Below are positions 1 to 8,435 of a stretch of DNA of 64,000 bases, one piece after another. The stretch is from Spirosoma validum (GTDB lineage: Bacteria; Bacteroidota; Bacteroidia; Cytophagales; Spirosomataceae): the NCBI RefSeq assembly GCF_014699035.1, contig NZ_JACXAA010000002.1, positions 744,001 through 808,000 of the forward strand. The letters run 5' to 3'. Numbering within the stretch: the stretch's first letter is position 1; each line of letters starts with the position of its first letter. Made by a program: the position numbers and the translations under genes. Under the pieces are notes generated by a model, which was not told the DNA's origin, ran no database searches, and saw only the letters and a program-made list of their open reading frames with translations.

Positions 1-804
1 TACACTTTCTACTGTGCGCATACTATCCAGAGTTGGTACAGGCAAAGTCAAGGGATCTATAGCCGGAAAACCTGGTCGCCAGACCAAGCTGGTCGGATGA
101 CCATAAAACTTCCCTTCTTCAACATGATATAGTTTGCTGGTTCCCAGCCAGTCGCCCTGATTGTCCGTAACGAACAGTCGTCCTTTTGCATCAAAGCCGA
201 TGCCATTAGGCGATCGAAAACCGCTGGCATAGGGTTTTAATTTGCCATCAACTGTGAGTTGCATAACCCATCCCCGGTAGGGTACACAGGCGTACATACG
301 TCCCTGTCTTCCCAGTGCATCGTACTGCCCACGCACTTCATCGCGAATACCCGCCCCATTAGAAGCGGTGTTGAGACTGAAATAAAGATTCCCTTTTGTA
401 TCGCGCACGGGGCCGAAAGCAAACTCATGATAATTTCCCGACATACCAAACTGATCCGTTACCGTTTCATACAGGTCAGCGACGCCATCGCCGTTGGTGT
501 CGGTTACCCGAGTCAGTTCAGGACGCTGAACAATTAGTAACTCTTTGTTGCTGAGTGCTAATACGCCCAGTGGATCATGTAAACCTTCCGCAAAAAGTTT
601 CCAGGTTTTAGTTTTGGGATTATACAGCATTACTTCCCCCCGGTGGAAACAGGCGGCCATGCGCCCATCGGGTAAGAACGACAAACCACCCGTTTCGGCG
701 ACCAAACCAGGCGGAGTCGGAATCGTCTCGATTTCGTAATAATCCGAAATGGTATCGGCTGGAAAAACGGAAAGGAGCGTAGAAAGAAGAATGGACGCTA
801 ACAT
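1..804 (-). CDS. PQQ-dependent dehydrogenase-like beta-propeller protein (3' end missing)
   Basis: This reading frame has no stop before the window edge, so only the first 268 residues are present. It starts with ATG at 804 and a short hydrophobic signal sequence (residues about 1-16), so the product is probably exported. The visible part reads as a six-bladed propeller of the soluble glucose dehydrogenase / PVC-type membrane-bound dehydrogenase kind: a GLSFLPDGRM strand, a calcium-binding-like DTNGDGVAD loop, and FRSPNGIGFDAKGRLFVTDN near residue 200. Family members use PQQ to oxidise sugars or alcohols and often carry a C-terminal cytochrome c, which would lie outside the window. It is 58 bp downstream of the copper-protein gene on the same strand, which suggests an electron-transfer pair. 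The exact substrate cannot be read from the sequence. Confidence 0.8.
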   Translation of the reverse strand, partial: MLASILLSTLLSVFPADTISDYYEIETIPTPPGLVAETGGLSFLPDGRMAACFHRGEVMLYNPKTKTWKLFAEGLHDPLGVLALSNKELLIVQRPELTRVTDTNGDGVADLYETVTDQFGMSGNYHEFAFGPVRDTKGNLYFSLNTASNGAGIRDEVRGQYDALGRQGRMYACVPYRGWVMQLTVDGKLKPYASGFRSPNGIGFDAKGRLFVTDNQGDWLGTSKLYHVEEGKFYGHPTSLVWRPGFPAIDPLTLPVPTLDSMRTVESV

Positions 805-862
805 AATGACGATAGGAAAAGATGCTCGATCGTATGGCTACTACGTTCTAAATCCAAAAGAA

Positions 863-1936
863 TCAGTTTGTTGACATGGTCAACGTGAATTGACGCGTGC
901 CAGGCGGTAGACTTACTTCACCATATTGTAAATTCCCAACCGATGATTTCAGGCGAATGCCAGGTTGTGCAGAAACAAGGAAGAAAATAGGCTGTTTTGT
1001 CGCACTGAGTGTAAACGTGCGAATAAGCCCACGACCGGTAGCCAATGGTTTGATTAACTCACGCACGTCAACGCCATTCACTACGTAGCGGAACTCAGGA
1101 TACCGATTGACGAGTCGATACCCTTTAAACTGGGGCGATGTGGACGTCTTACCCACGCGCCACGGAAATTGATCCGTATCCCGAAAATAAATCTCACCCA
1201 CAACTTTAGTGAATCGCTGCCCTTTGCCGTCCCACTGCTCGGCATTATCAACAAACCCACCCGACCAGGCATAGCGTAACCGGCATTGGCCCGCATCGAA
1301 CACATACGACTGGACACCGTCAGCACTGGGTAAGCCTACAGCAATAGCTGCCGGGCCACAATCGGGCATGAAGGTTCGATAAACTGCCGGAAGTTTCAGC
1401 GGGTAGGGATGCCCTGATGCGGCCGGTTGGTGGTGTTCGTGAGCCGTTTCGGCTGTGCGGTTTGGGTTAGGAATGTTCAAATCCTGCTTGGGCGGGGGCA
1501 GACGCTTGGGCTCGTTAGTGGCGTAGATAACGCCATACATGACGGAACCGTGTCCCGGATAGGTACAGACGAACGGATAAGCACCTTCAGGCAACATAAC
1601 GGTTAGCGAATCGGTACGACCCGGCTCAACGCTCACCGTATGCGCCAGCACCTCCTCCATAATCGGTACGTGGTGTTGTGCCGGGCCTTTACTCCCTAAT
1701 GCCAGCGCAAACTCAACCACGCGTAGCCGCGAATTAGGTCGCGTTACAACGAGGTTGTGCTCCATGTCGTCTTTGTTCTCAAGGATAAGTTTCAGACGAG
1801 TGTTCGGCTTGATAATCAGACGTTTTTGGTCGAACTGTAACCCACCTACCGACGAAATGGTAATGGACGTATCGCGTTGGGCTTGTACGGTTAGCGACGA
1901 AAGCAGTACACCCAATAGACATAAAAATCTGCACAT
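863..1936 (-). CDS. Secreted type-1 copper protein (azurin/plastocyanin-like) with C-terminal dehydrogenase-associated domain
   Basis: A 357-residue protein with a signal peptide ending near VQAQ (residue 20). Residues about 21-140 form a cupredoxin domain whose ligands are all visible: His60 in MEHNLVV, then Cys124, His129 and Met133 in CTYPGHGSVMYG. This is the classic type-1 blue copper set. A Pro/His-rich linker (about 145-175) leads to a second domain (about 178-357) that begins LPAVYRTFMPDCGPAAIAVG. I associate domains of this appearance with PQQ or cytochrome-c dehydrogenase partners; this is from memory, not a search. The likely role is periplasmic electron carrier for the neighbouring propeller dehydrogenase. 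It lies between meaB (27 bp upstream) and that dehydrogenase on one strand, so co-transcription is likely. Confidence 0.85.
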   Translation of the reverse strand: MCRFLCLLGVLLSSLTVQAQRDTSITISSVGGLQFDQKRLIIKPNTRLKLILENKDDMEHNLVVTRPNSRLRVVEFALALGSKGPAQHHVPIMEEVLAHTVSVEPGRTDSLTVMLPEGAYPFVCTYPGHGSVMYGVIYATNEPKRLPPPKQDLNIPNPNRTAETAHEHHQPAASGHPYPLKLPAVYRTFMPDCGPAAIAVGLPSADGVQSYVFDAGQCRLRYAWSGGFVDNAEQWDGKGQRFTKVVGEIYFRDTDQFPWRVGKTSTSPQFKGYRLVNRYPEFRYVVNGVDVRELIKPLATGRGLIRTFTLSATKQPIFFLVSAQPGIRLKSSVGNLQYGEVSLPPGTRQFTLTMSTN

Positions 1937-1963
1937 ATCTATAAAAGCAAAAAAGTACTGACT

Positions 1964-2953
1964 CTAACGTGAATCTGGTGCAAGACTCAATAGTGTCTGC
2001 ACGGCAGTGACCGGCAACAGATCACCCTTCTGAACCTGCTCTTCAAGAACTTCGAGCTGACTGCGGAGATAAGGTTGTGCATAAAATCGCTGTTCAAGCT
2101 GTTGACGTAGTAATGATCGAAACCACGCTAACTGTTGATTCTGCCGTCTGCGGTTTCTATAGCCATTCTGACTCGTAAGCTGCTGATGAGTCTGAATGCT
2201 TGACCAGACGTCGGTTATGCCTGTGTTTGTTAAAGCCGAACAGGTTAATACGGGCGGAAACCAACCTGTGCCGGTAGGCGGAAAAAGATGCAGTGCGTTC
2301 TGGTACTCAACGCGGGCGCGGTTGGCAGCTGTCTGATTAGTACCGTCTGCTTTGGTGATAACCAACGTGTCCGCCAGTTCCATAATGCCTCTTTTCATGC
2401 CCTGCAACTCATCGCCAGCACCAGCCAGCATGAGCAGCAGGAAGAAATCGACCATATCATAAACAACCGTCTCAGACTGGCCTACACCAACTGTTTCAAC
2501 AAGTAGTACGTCGAATCCAGCTGCTTCACAGAGAAGCATAGTTTCTCGGGTATGATGGGTTACACCGCCTAATGAATTACCGGCAGGAGAGGGGCGAACA
2601 TACGCGTTTGGATTCATGGATAGCGTTTCCATGCGTGTTTTGTCGCCCAATAAACTGCCTCCGGAACGTTGACTGGTTGGATCAACCGTTAAGATCGCTA
2701 ATCGGTGACCGAGTGTCGTGAGATACGTACCAAACGCTTCAATAAAGGTGCTTTTGCCAACCCCCGGAACCCCCGTGATTCCGATACGTACCGAATGGCC
2801 AGTTTTGGGTAAAATTGCCTTCAATACGTCCTGAGCCAGCCGTTGATCGTCTGCCCGGCGGCTTTCAACCAACGTAATGGCCCGACTCAGCAGCAGATGA
2901 TCGCCACTGAGAATACCGTTAACGTACTGATCGAGAGAGAGTCGGGGGCGCAT
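1964..2953 (-). CDS. meaB: Methylmalonyl-CoA mutase-associated GTPase MeaB
   Basis: A 329-residue P-loop GTPase of the MeaB/ArgK family, the chaperone that gates cobalamin loading and protects methylmalonyl-CoA mutase from inactivation. Visible motifs are the Walker A loop GITGVPGVGKST near residue 58, LTVDPTSQRSGGSLLGDKTRM near 95, the switch region DVLLVETVGVGQSE near 150, and the base-recognition motif VITKADG near 198. Length is usual for the family. The start ATG is at 2953. No mutase subunit is in the window, so the partner must be encoded elsewhere. It sits 96 bp downstream of ispD on the same strand. Confidence 0.95.
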   Translation of the reverse strand: MRPRLSLDQYVNGILSGDHLLLSRAITLVESRRADDQRLAQDVLKAILPKTGHSVRIGITGVPGVGKSTFIEAFGTYLTTLGHRLAILTVDPTSQRSGGSLLGDKTRMETLSMNPNAYVRPSPAGNSLGGVTHHTRETMLLCEAAGFDVLLVETVGVGQSETVVYDMVDFFLLLMLAGAGDELQGMKRGIMELADTLVITKADGTNQTAANRARVEYQNALHLFPPTGTGWFPPVLTCSALTNTGITDVWSSIQTHQQLTSQNGYRNRRRQNQQLAWFRSLLRQQLEQRFYAQPYLRSQLEVLEEQVQKGDLLPVTAVQTLLSLAPDSR

Positions 2954-3049
2954 TCAGATCGGACTGCCGACGTAGCCGGGATTTAGCGGATTTATGGATT
3001 GACTGGATTTCGTCGTTCGCTTTCGTTAAACATGTGATTAACCTACCGA

Positions 3050-3766
3050 TCAGCTATAGTCTGCTGAACCGCCGGGCTGTCTTAGGTCATCTGGCGTAGT
3101 AATCTTTATATTGTCGTAAGATCCTTCTATTAAGGTAATTGGGAACCCGGAGTATTCCATAACACTCGCACAATCAGTGAAGAAAGGTTGCTCCTTGATC
3201 TGAAAAGCCTGCCGAAACAAATTTAGCGCGAAGGTTTGGGGGGTCTGCACCAGGCGATACTGAGCGCGATCAACCGCCTGGCTCACACCGTCAGCAGTGA
3301 CCACCCGAACCGAATCTTTTACCGGAACGCACGTAACCGCCGAACCCGTACGGGCGGCTGTCTCAAAGCTGCTTTGAATAATAGTAGGCGACACAAACGG
3401 GCGAACACCATCATGTACAGCAACCAATCCCTTCACAGCATCAATGGCGTTTAAACCATTACGTACCGACTGAAAGCGCGTAGCTCCGCCAGCAACCATC
3501 TGAACAGGAGGGTGGAAATTGTGCTGTTCGCACAGGGCTTGCCAGGTTGTGAAATCGCTTGCCGGTAACACAAGAATAAGTTGAATCGCTGTTCGCTGGC
3601 CTGGCTGATCGCCGGGGGACGAGATTGCCAGAAATCGCTCTATAGTGTGCTGAAGAATAGGTTTGCCGTTGAGCAGCAAAAATTGCTTAGGCACATCCGA
3701 CTTCATTCGACTACCGCTTCCTCCGGCAACGATAATGGCAAATAATTGGTCAGGCTGCGAGTTCAC
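3050..3766 (-). CDS. ispD: 2-C-methyl-D-erythritol 4-phosphate cytidylyltransferase
   Basis: A 238-residue cytoplasmic enzyme that joins MEP and CTP to give CDP-methylerythritol in the non-mevalonate isoprenoid pathway. The nucleotide-binding signature AIIVAGGSGSRMKSDVPKQF is at residues 10-29, LVAVHDGVRPFV lies near 115, and the C-terminal IEGSYDNIKITTPDDL is the family's substrate and dimer motif. The start appears to be GTG at 3766, because no in-frame ATG precedes the conserved N-terminus. A terminator hairpin separates it from queA upstream, so it likely opens a new transcript running towards meaB. Confidence 0.95.
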   Translation of the reverse strand: MNSQPDQLFAIIVAGGSGSRMKSDVPKQFLLLNGKPILQHTIERFLAISSPGDQPGQRTAIQLILVLPASDFTTWQALCEQHNFHPPVQMVAGGATRFQSVRNGLNAIDAVKGLVAVHDGVRPFVSPTIIQSSFETAARTGSAVTCVPVKDSVRVVTADGVSQAVDRAQYRLVQTPQTFALNLFRQAFQIKEQPFFTDCASVMEYSGFPITLIEGSYDNIKITTPDDLRQPGGSADYS

Positions 3767-3781
3767 GAGTCAATCTGTTCT

Positions 3782-3811
3782 AAAAAAATGAGGGGCTTTC
3801 CAGCCCCTCAA
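3782..3811 (-). terminator. Rho-independent terminator after queA
   Basis: Perfect 8-bp stem GAGGGGCT / AGCCCCTC (3790-3797 and 3802-3809) with a 4-nt loop. On the minus strand it is followed by a run of seven T. It lies 40 bp past the queA stop codon and before ispD, so it should end the queA transcript. Confidence 0.85.
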
Positions 3812-3849
3812 AAGTACTCATTGATCCACTGACGAACCAACTGGCTGAT

Positions 3850-4893
3850 TTAAATTATCAGCATAGCATCGCCATAGCTAAAGAACCGGTATTTTTCTTT
3901 GATGGCTTGCTGATAGGCTTCTTTAATCAGTTCATGGCCACCAAAGGCACTGGTTATCATAATCAGAATTGATTCCGGCAAGTGCAGATTCGTCAGTAAT
4001 GAATTCGCAATCTTGAAATCGTAAGGCGGGAAAATAAAACGATCCGTCCAACCTTCAACGGGTTTTAAACGACTGTTAGCCGATACCGACGATTCGATCG
4101 CTTTCAGCGACGTAGTACCAATGGCGCACACCCGCTTGCCCGCATCAAGAGCCGTATTAACGATCTGAGCTGATTCCTCGGGAATACGATAGTTCTCGGA
4201 ATCGGTTTTATGCTTGGTCAGGTCTTCAACATCCACCTGACGGAACGTACCTAAACCAACGTGCAACGTAATTGGAGCGAAATCGATACCCTTAATTTCC
4301 ATACGCTTCATCATCGCGCGGGTAAAATGAAGGCCAGCAGTTGGAGCCGCTACAGCACCGACATGTTGCGCAAAAACCGTTTGATAATCGTCACGGTCGG
4401 CTGTTTCGGCCTCCCGGTTGATTTCGCGTGGAATCGGCATTTCACCCAGTTCGTCCACGGCTTTCATGAATTCTTCGTGATTACCGTCGAACAGAAAACG
4501 AATGGTACGGCCACGCGAGGTTGTATTGTCAATGACTTCGGCAACCAGATCGCTATCGCCGAAATAAAGCTTATTGCCAACGCGAATCTTGCGGGCTGGG
4601 TCTACTAATACGTCCCAAAGCTTCATTTCGCGGTTCAACTCACGGAGCAGAAAAACTTCGATTTTGGCACCTGTTTTTTCTTTATTGCCGTAGAGTCTTG
4701 CCGGAAATACTTTAGTATTGTTGATAACCATTACATCACCATTATCAAAATAGCTCAGTATATCCGAAAACTGTTTGTGTTCAATGGTCTTGGCTTTTCG
4801 ATCAACGACCATCAGCCGCGATTCACCCCGCTCAACTGGGTATTTGGCAATTAGACTTTCGGGTAAATCAAACTTAAATTCGGATAACTTCAT
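3850..4893 (-). CDS. queA: S-adenosylmethionine:tRNA ribosyltransferase-isomerase
   Basis: A 347-residue enzyme that transfers and isomerises the ribose of S-adenosylmethionine onto preQ1 in tRNA, giving epoxyqueuosine at the wobble position. It matches the family from the N-terminal [20 protein letters not shown] through [15 protein letters not shown], the PTAGLHFT signature near residue 185, and the C-terminal [17 protein letters not shown]. Length is normal. The ATG at 4893 is preceded by about 115 bp of A/T-rich intergenic sequence. It appears to be a single-gene transcript with a terminator at 3782-3811. Confidence 0.96.
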   Translation of the reverse strand: MKLSEFKFDLPESLIAKYPVERGESRLMVVDRKAKTIEHKQFSDILSYFDNGDVMVINNTKVFPARLYGNKEKTGAKIEVFLLRELNREMKLWDVLVDPARKIRVGNKLYFGDSDLVAEVIDNTTSRGRTIRFLFDGNHEEFMKAVDELGEMPIPREINREAETADRDDYQTVFAQHVGAVAAPTAGLHFTRAMMKRMEIKGIDFAPITLHVGLGTFRQVDVEDLTKHKTDSENYRIPEESAQIVNTALDAGKRVCAIGTTSLKAIESSVSANSRLKPVEGWTDRFIFPPYDFKIANSLLTNLHLPESILIMITSAFGGHELIKEAYQQAIKEKYRFFSYGDAMLII

Positions 4894-5009
4894 GGTATAT
4901 CAGCACGAAAAAGAACAATGCGTTTTTTATAAAGGCCGCAAATATAGTAAAAAACCCGGAAAAATGTACATCTCCGGGCTGTTTTTCTTGCAAATATCGT
5001 AAAAATAAC

Positions 5010-5372
5010 TTATTGGTGCGTTTCAACGGGGTCGATTGGCTTGACGGCGCCATCGGTGTTAACATGCGCCCGATCAGAAACGTTGAATTTTGCCATCAAT
5101 TCAGAAGATACTTCGTTGGCATAAGTGCCTTGTGCAGAGACGAAAACACCTTTCATGCCATTCGAGGCTGTAATAGCATATAACGTCATTTCATCGCCGG
5201 GGTCCGAGGTGCCTTCAAAACGATGGAACTCATCGACGTTGAATTCTTCACTCTTTAATTTGGTCTCTGTGCTTTTCTCTTCCAGAAAGTCTTTTTTCGG
5301 TCCGAACTCGTGTGTATAACCGCGACTCCGAAGGTCTTCCATCGCTTCGGTTAAGGTGGTGAAATGTTTCAT
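5010..5372 (-). CDS. Small conserved Bacteroidota protein (often mislabelled phosphoribosylpyrophosphate synthetase)
   Basis: A 120-residue soluble protein starting at ATG 5372 (MKHFTTLTE); an in-frame start seven codons further upstream is possible but less natural. The pattern is LTEAMEDLRSRGYTHEF, then a charged stretch, then VDEFHRFEGTSDPGD and TLYAITASNGMKGVFV. It resembles a family of roughly 100-residue proteins widespread in Bacteroidota that databases have called phosphoribosylpyrophosphate synthetase without support; it is far too small for that enzyme and lacks its motifs. No signal peptide or membrane segment is seen. Function unknown. It stands alone between queA and the divergent lipoprotein gene. 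Confidence 0.8.
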   Translation of the reverse strand: MKHFTTLTEAMEDLRSRGYTHEFGPKKDFLEEKSTETKLKSEEFNVDEFHRFEGTSDPGDEMTLYAITASNGMKGVFVSAQGTYANEVSSELMAKFNVSDRAHVNTDGAVKPIDPVETHQ

Positions 5373-5412
5373 GATCGTAGCAATATTAAGCACTCAGTGT
5401 AGCCATACAACT

Positions 5413-5449
5413 CAAAACCAGACGGATGGTTTACCGTTGCCTGGTTTTG
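5413..5449. repeat. Short inverted repeat between divergent genes
   Basis: A 9-bp perfect inverted repeat, CAAAACCAG at 5413-5421 and CTGGTTTTG at 5441-5449, with a 19-nt spacer. It lies between the small conserved protein and the divergent lipoprotein gene. It could be an operator or a weak RNA hairpin; the sequence does not decide. Confidence 0.4.
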
Positions 5450-5519
5450 TGAATGACCTGGCCCTGTAAAACATTCCGATGCCGTATAGTCTTACGTAGA
5501 TAAACCAATATAACCTCTT

Positions 5520-6506
5520 ATGATAAATACAATTCGGTCGGCCTGTAAACTGGTTTTCGTAAGTGTATGTCTTGCCGCTTGTAATACGTATGACCCTGAA
5601 TTTAATGCTTCGCTCATTCCCGAACGTATTGCTTTCTCCGCCACACGCCAGTATCCCGAAGGGATTGCGTTTACGTCCACAACGGGTCAATTTTTAATTA
5701 GCTCGCTGACTCAGGGTAAAGTAGGAAAAGTGGACGAAAAGGGCCATTATCTCGAGTTTATTACTGATAGTCAACTGATTAGTGGCGTTGGTATGAAAAT
5801 ACGTGATGGAAAATTGTACGTGTGCAATGGTGATCAGGGTATTTCTGAAAAAAGCACCGCTCAAACCACGCTCAAAACAGCCGGATTATTTATCTATGAT
5901 CTCAACACGGGTCAGAACCAGCGTCGGATTAACCTGGCTGCGTTATTGCCAACTGCGAATCATTATGCCAATGACATCGCGTTCGATGCACAGGGGAATG
6001 CGTACGTAACGGATTCGTTTGCCCCAGTCATCTACAAAATCCCTAACGATACAACCCAGGCCAGCATTTTTGTTAACGATTCAAAATTCGCCGGAACGCA
6101 GGGGATCAACTTAAACGGAATTGTTTACCACCCTGATAACTACCTGATTGTCGTGAAATCGAATGACGGAAAACTGTTTAAAGTTGATCTGAGTGACCCA
6201 AGCAAAGTTTTCGAAATAACGGGAGTTACGTTACTCAACGGCGATGGTATGATACTGTATGAAAATGATTTGTACGTAGTAAATGGGCGGAATAAAGTAT
6301 CGCAGGTGCGCAGCTCAGACGGCTGGAAAACGGCCACTATTGTAAAAACGGATCAGACTGGTTACGATCAGGCCACGACGAATGTTGTAGCCGAGAATAA
6401 AATTTATACGCTGAACGCGCGAATTGAAGAAGTCAGCGCGGCAGTGGCGGCCAAAAATCCAAGTTTGCTACAAGCCAGTACGTACAGTATCAAGCAGTTC
6501 AAGTGA
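5520..6506 (+). CDS. NHL/SMP-30-like beta-propeller lipoprotein, copy 1
   Basis: A 328-residue predicted lipoprotein. The N-terminus has a basic start, a hydrophobic core and a lipobox CLAAC with the lipidated Cys near residue 21. The rest reads as a beta-propeller of the gluconolactonase/NHL type: RQYPEGIAFTSTTGQFLISS, ANDIAFDAQGNAYVTDSF, LNGIVYHPDNYLIVV and NGDGMILYENDLYVV are successive blades. Such proteins are extracytoplasmic and bind or hydrolyse small ligands; no catalytic residues can be assigned with confidence. The next gene is a close paralogue in the same order and orientation, so the pair arose by tandem duplication. Confidence 0.85.
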   Translation: MINTIRSACKLVFVSVCLAACNTYDPEFNASLIPERIAFSATRQYPEGIAFTSTTGQFLISSLTQGKVGKVDEKGHYLEFITDSQLISGVGMKIRDGKLYVCNGDQGISEKSTAQTTLKTAGLFIYDLNTGQNQRRINLAALLPTANHYANDIAFDAQGNAYVTDSFAPVIYKIPNDTTQASIFVNDSKFAGTQGINLNGIVYHPDNYLIVVKSNDGKLFKVDLSDPSKVFEITGVTLLNGDGMILYENDLYVVNGRNKVSQVRSSDGWKTATIVKTDQTGYDQATTNVVAENKIYTLNARIEEVSAAVAAKNPSLLQASTYSIKQFK

Positions 6507-6701
6507 AACGGTTCAGGCAAGACAGCCGTAGAAAAATCCACAATACGCCATCTACTTTCAATCGTTTGAGCGAGGTTAAACGCTGCTATTTATCAGCTTA
6601 TTAAAATCTCATTAAAAAAAATAAACAAATCTGCTGGTCAGACAATTATCATAATGTGTTAATACATTTTATGTTATAACGACAAAATAATCTCAATCAT
6701 T

Positions 6702-7643
6702 ATGAAACTACATTACGTTGTCTGTGCCGTAGTCGGCATGGGTCTACTCGGCTGTGAAGATCATGCTCTGAGCCCGAATGCTTCGTTTCCGGAGCGAATC
6801 AATTTTGTGGCTGAACGTCAGTACCCGGAGGGAATTGCCTATTCGGCTCAACTGGACCGATTTCTGGTTACCTCTATTCCGTTCGGAAAAATCGGTACAG
6901 TAAGTACCAGTGGACAGTACGAAGATTTGCTGTCGGCTCCTGAACTGATTAGCGGAATCGGTATGAAAGTGGCTGGTAACCGGGTATTTGTTTGCGTTGG
7001 CGACCAGGGTCGTTCGATTAAGAGCACATCGGCGAGCACTCGTCAGACAGCCGAATTACTGGTGTTTAATTTGACGACCCGTGCATTGGAACGCCGGTCG
7101 GATTTAGATGCGCTGATACCAGCCGATGAACCAAACTTTGCCAACGATGTAACTCTTGCCCCTGATGGCACGGCCTACGTAACGGACTCGTTCTCGCCCG
7201 TCATTTATAAAGTTGCACCCGACGGAACGGCCAGCGTATTAGCGAGAGATAACGTTAAATTCGCTAGCCCTACCTTTGGCCTGAACGGTATTGCTTACCA
7301 TCCCAATGGCTACCTGATTGTAGCGAATACGGGCCAGGGAAAGCTGTATAAAGTTGATTTAATGAACGGAAACGCCATTACAGAAGTACTCATTGGCAGT
7401 GCGTTACCCGGCGATGGCATAACCTTTCTCAACGGAGATTTATACGTAGTGACAGGCGGCAATCGGGTAGCTCAGGTACGAAGTACGGACAACTGGCAAA
7501 CGGCTTCAATTCTGAAGTATGATGCTGATGGCTATTTGGGGGCAACCACCAGTGTAGCGGTTAATAACCAGATTTTCACCCTTAATGCCCGCATCGGCGA
7601 GAACGCTAATGCGCGGGACTTCAGCATTCAGCGGTTTAGGTAA
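6702..7643 (+). CDS. NHL/SMP-30-like beta-propeller lipoprotein, copy 2
   Basis: A 313-residue paralogue of the preceding gene. The signal peptide ends in lipobox LLGC (Cys near 18). The blades align one to one with copy 1: ERQYPEGIAYSAQLDRFLV, ELISGIGMKVAGNRVFVCVGD, ANDVTLAPDGTAYVTDSFSP, LNGIAYHPNGYLIVANTG and GDGITFLNGDLYVVTGG. It lacks the short insert near the C-terminus of copy 1. A 195-bp A/T-rich gap separates the two genes, so copy 2 may have its own promoter. A nested hairpin follows at 7648-7703. Ligand unknown. Confidence 0.85.
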   Translation: MKLHYVVCAVVGMGLLGCEDHALSPNASFPERINFVAERQYPEGIAYSAQLDRFLVTSIPFGKIGTVSTSGQYEDLLSAPELISGIGMKVAGNRVFVCVGDQGRSIKSTSASTRQTAELLVFNLTTRALERRSDLDALIPADEPNFANDVTLAPDGTAYVTDSFSPVIYKVAPDGTASVLARDNVKFASPTFGLNGIAYHPNGYLIVANTGQGKLYKVDLMNGNAITEVLIGSALPGDGITFLNGDLYVVTGGNRVAQVRSTDNWQTASILKYDADGYLGATTSVAVNNQIFTLNARIGENANARDFSIQRFR

Positions 7644-7647
7644 AGCA

Positions 7648-7703
7648 AAGGGCAGAGGGGTAGGGGCATTGGGTAAAAACCCGGCCCTTGTTCCTCTGCC
7701 CTT
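7648..7703. terminator. Nested hairpin between convergent genes
   Basis: The outer arms AAGGGCAGAGG (7648-7658) and CCTCTGCCCTT (7693-7703) pair over 11 bp. Inside them a GGGC/GCCC pair and GGGTAAAAACCC (7671-7682) can form a second stem. It lies between the convergent lipoprotein and DUF1080 genes and is a likely bidirectional terminator, although T-runs are weak. Confidence 0.65.
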
Positions 7704-7724
7704 ACTTCAATGCCCTTGGCTATT

Positions 7725-8366
7725 TTAATTTGGCAATACCTTAATCATAATGTCTTTGTAAAAGACTTTGCTCTTGGGGTCATGACCTTGCAGCGCAACA
7801 GTGCCCGTGCTGAGCTTTTTCGCGGATTTCCCGTTACTGATGCTGTCGGGCTCCATGTACTCGTTGATTGTCTTATCGTTCAGCTTGATGGTCACTTTTT
7901 TACCCTGCACGATAATGTGCTCGGTATACCACTCATCATCCTTAACAAAGACTTCTTTTACGTCCTGAAGGCCGTAAACGCTGCCCGTCTTGCGCCAGTC
8001 GGTATGCGTTTGGTTCACTTGAATTTCGTAGCCTTTGGATGGCCAGCCCGATGGCTGGTACGCCGTATGAATAAACATACCGGAGTTTGAACCCGGCATG
8101 GTTTTCACCTGCGCTTTCCATTCAAAATTCTTGAAATTGTGATTACCTACCGGCCCCTCGTAAAACAAATGAGCGCGTGGTCCGGCAACGACAATCGCGC
8201 CATCCTGAATGCTAAACGTACTGGGGCTCTCTTCCGTGATTTTCCAGCCGTTAAACGTCTTTCCATCAAAAATACTGACCCAGCCATCGGCTTTCGGATG
8301 ACTGATAAAACTAATACAAAAACCAAGCAGCAACGTTGCAGCTACCAGTGTCAGGCGAGTTTTCAT
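7725..8366 (-). CDS. Secreted DUF1080 protein (3-keto-disaccharide hydrolase domain)
   Basis: A 213-residue exported protein starting at ATG 8366 (MKTRLTLVAATLLLG), with a signal peptide of about 25 residues. The body is a DUF1080 domain, a concanavalin-like jelly roll: WVSIFDGKTFNGWKI, FEWKAQVKTMPGSNSGMFIHT and GYEIQVNQTHTDWRKTGSVY are hallmark strands. Members of this domain family have been shown to act on 3-keto-disaccharides, and many belong to carbohydrate-degrading loci. No sugar-locus partners are adjacent here. The longer frame starting at 8399 would place extra residues before a typical signal peptide, so the internal ATG is preferred. Confidence 0.88.
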   Translation of the reverse strand: MKTRLTLVAATLLLGFCISFISHPKADGWVSIFDGKTFNGWKITEESPSTFSIQDGAIVVAGPRAHLFYEGPVGNHNFKNFEWKAQVKTMPGSNSGMFIHTAYQPSGWPSKGYEIQVNQTHTDWRKTGSVYGLQDVKEVFVKDDEWYTEHIIVQGKKVTIKLNDKTINEYMEPDSISNGKSAKKLSTGTVALQGHDPKSKVFYKDIMIKVLPN

Positions 8367-8435
8367 GCAGATAATGAGTTGTGTTTGGATATAACTCATT
8401 CAGTAAAGCAAAACGGTTGATAAAACTAACCAGCG

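Noticed and set aside
5412..5690. 92-residue minus-strand frame antisense to the first propeller lipoprotein
   Set aside because: It overlaps the signal peptide coding region of a convincing lipoprotein gene and has no family features.
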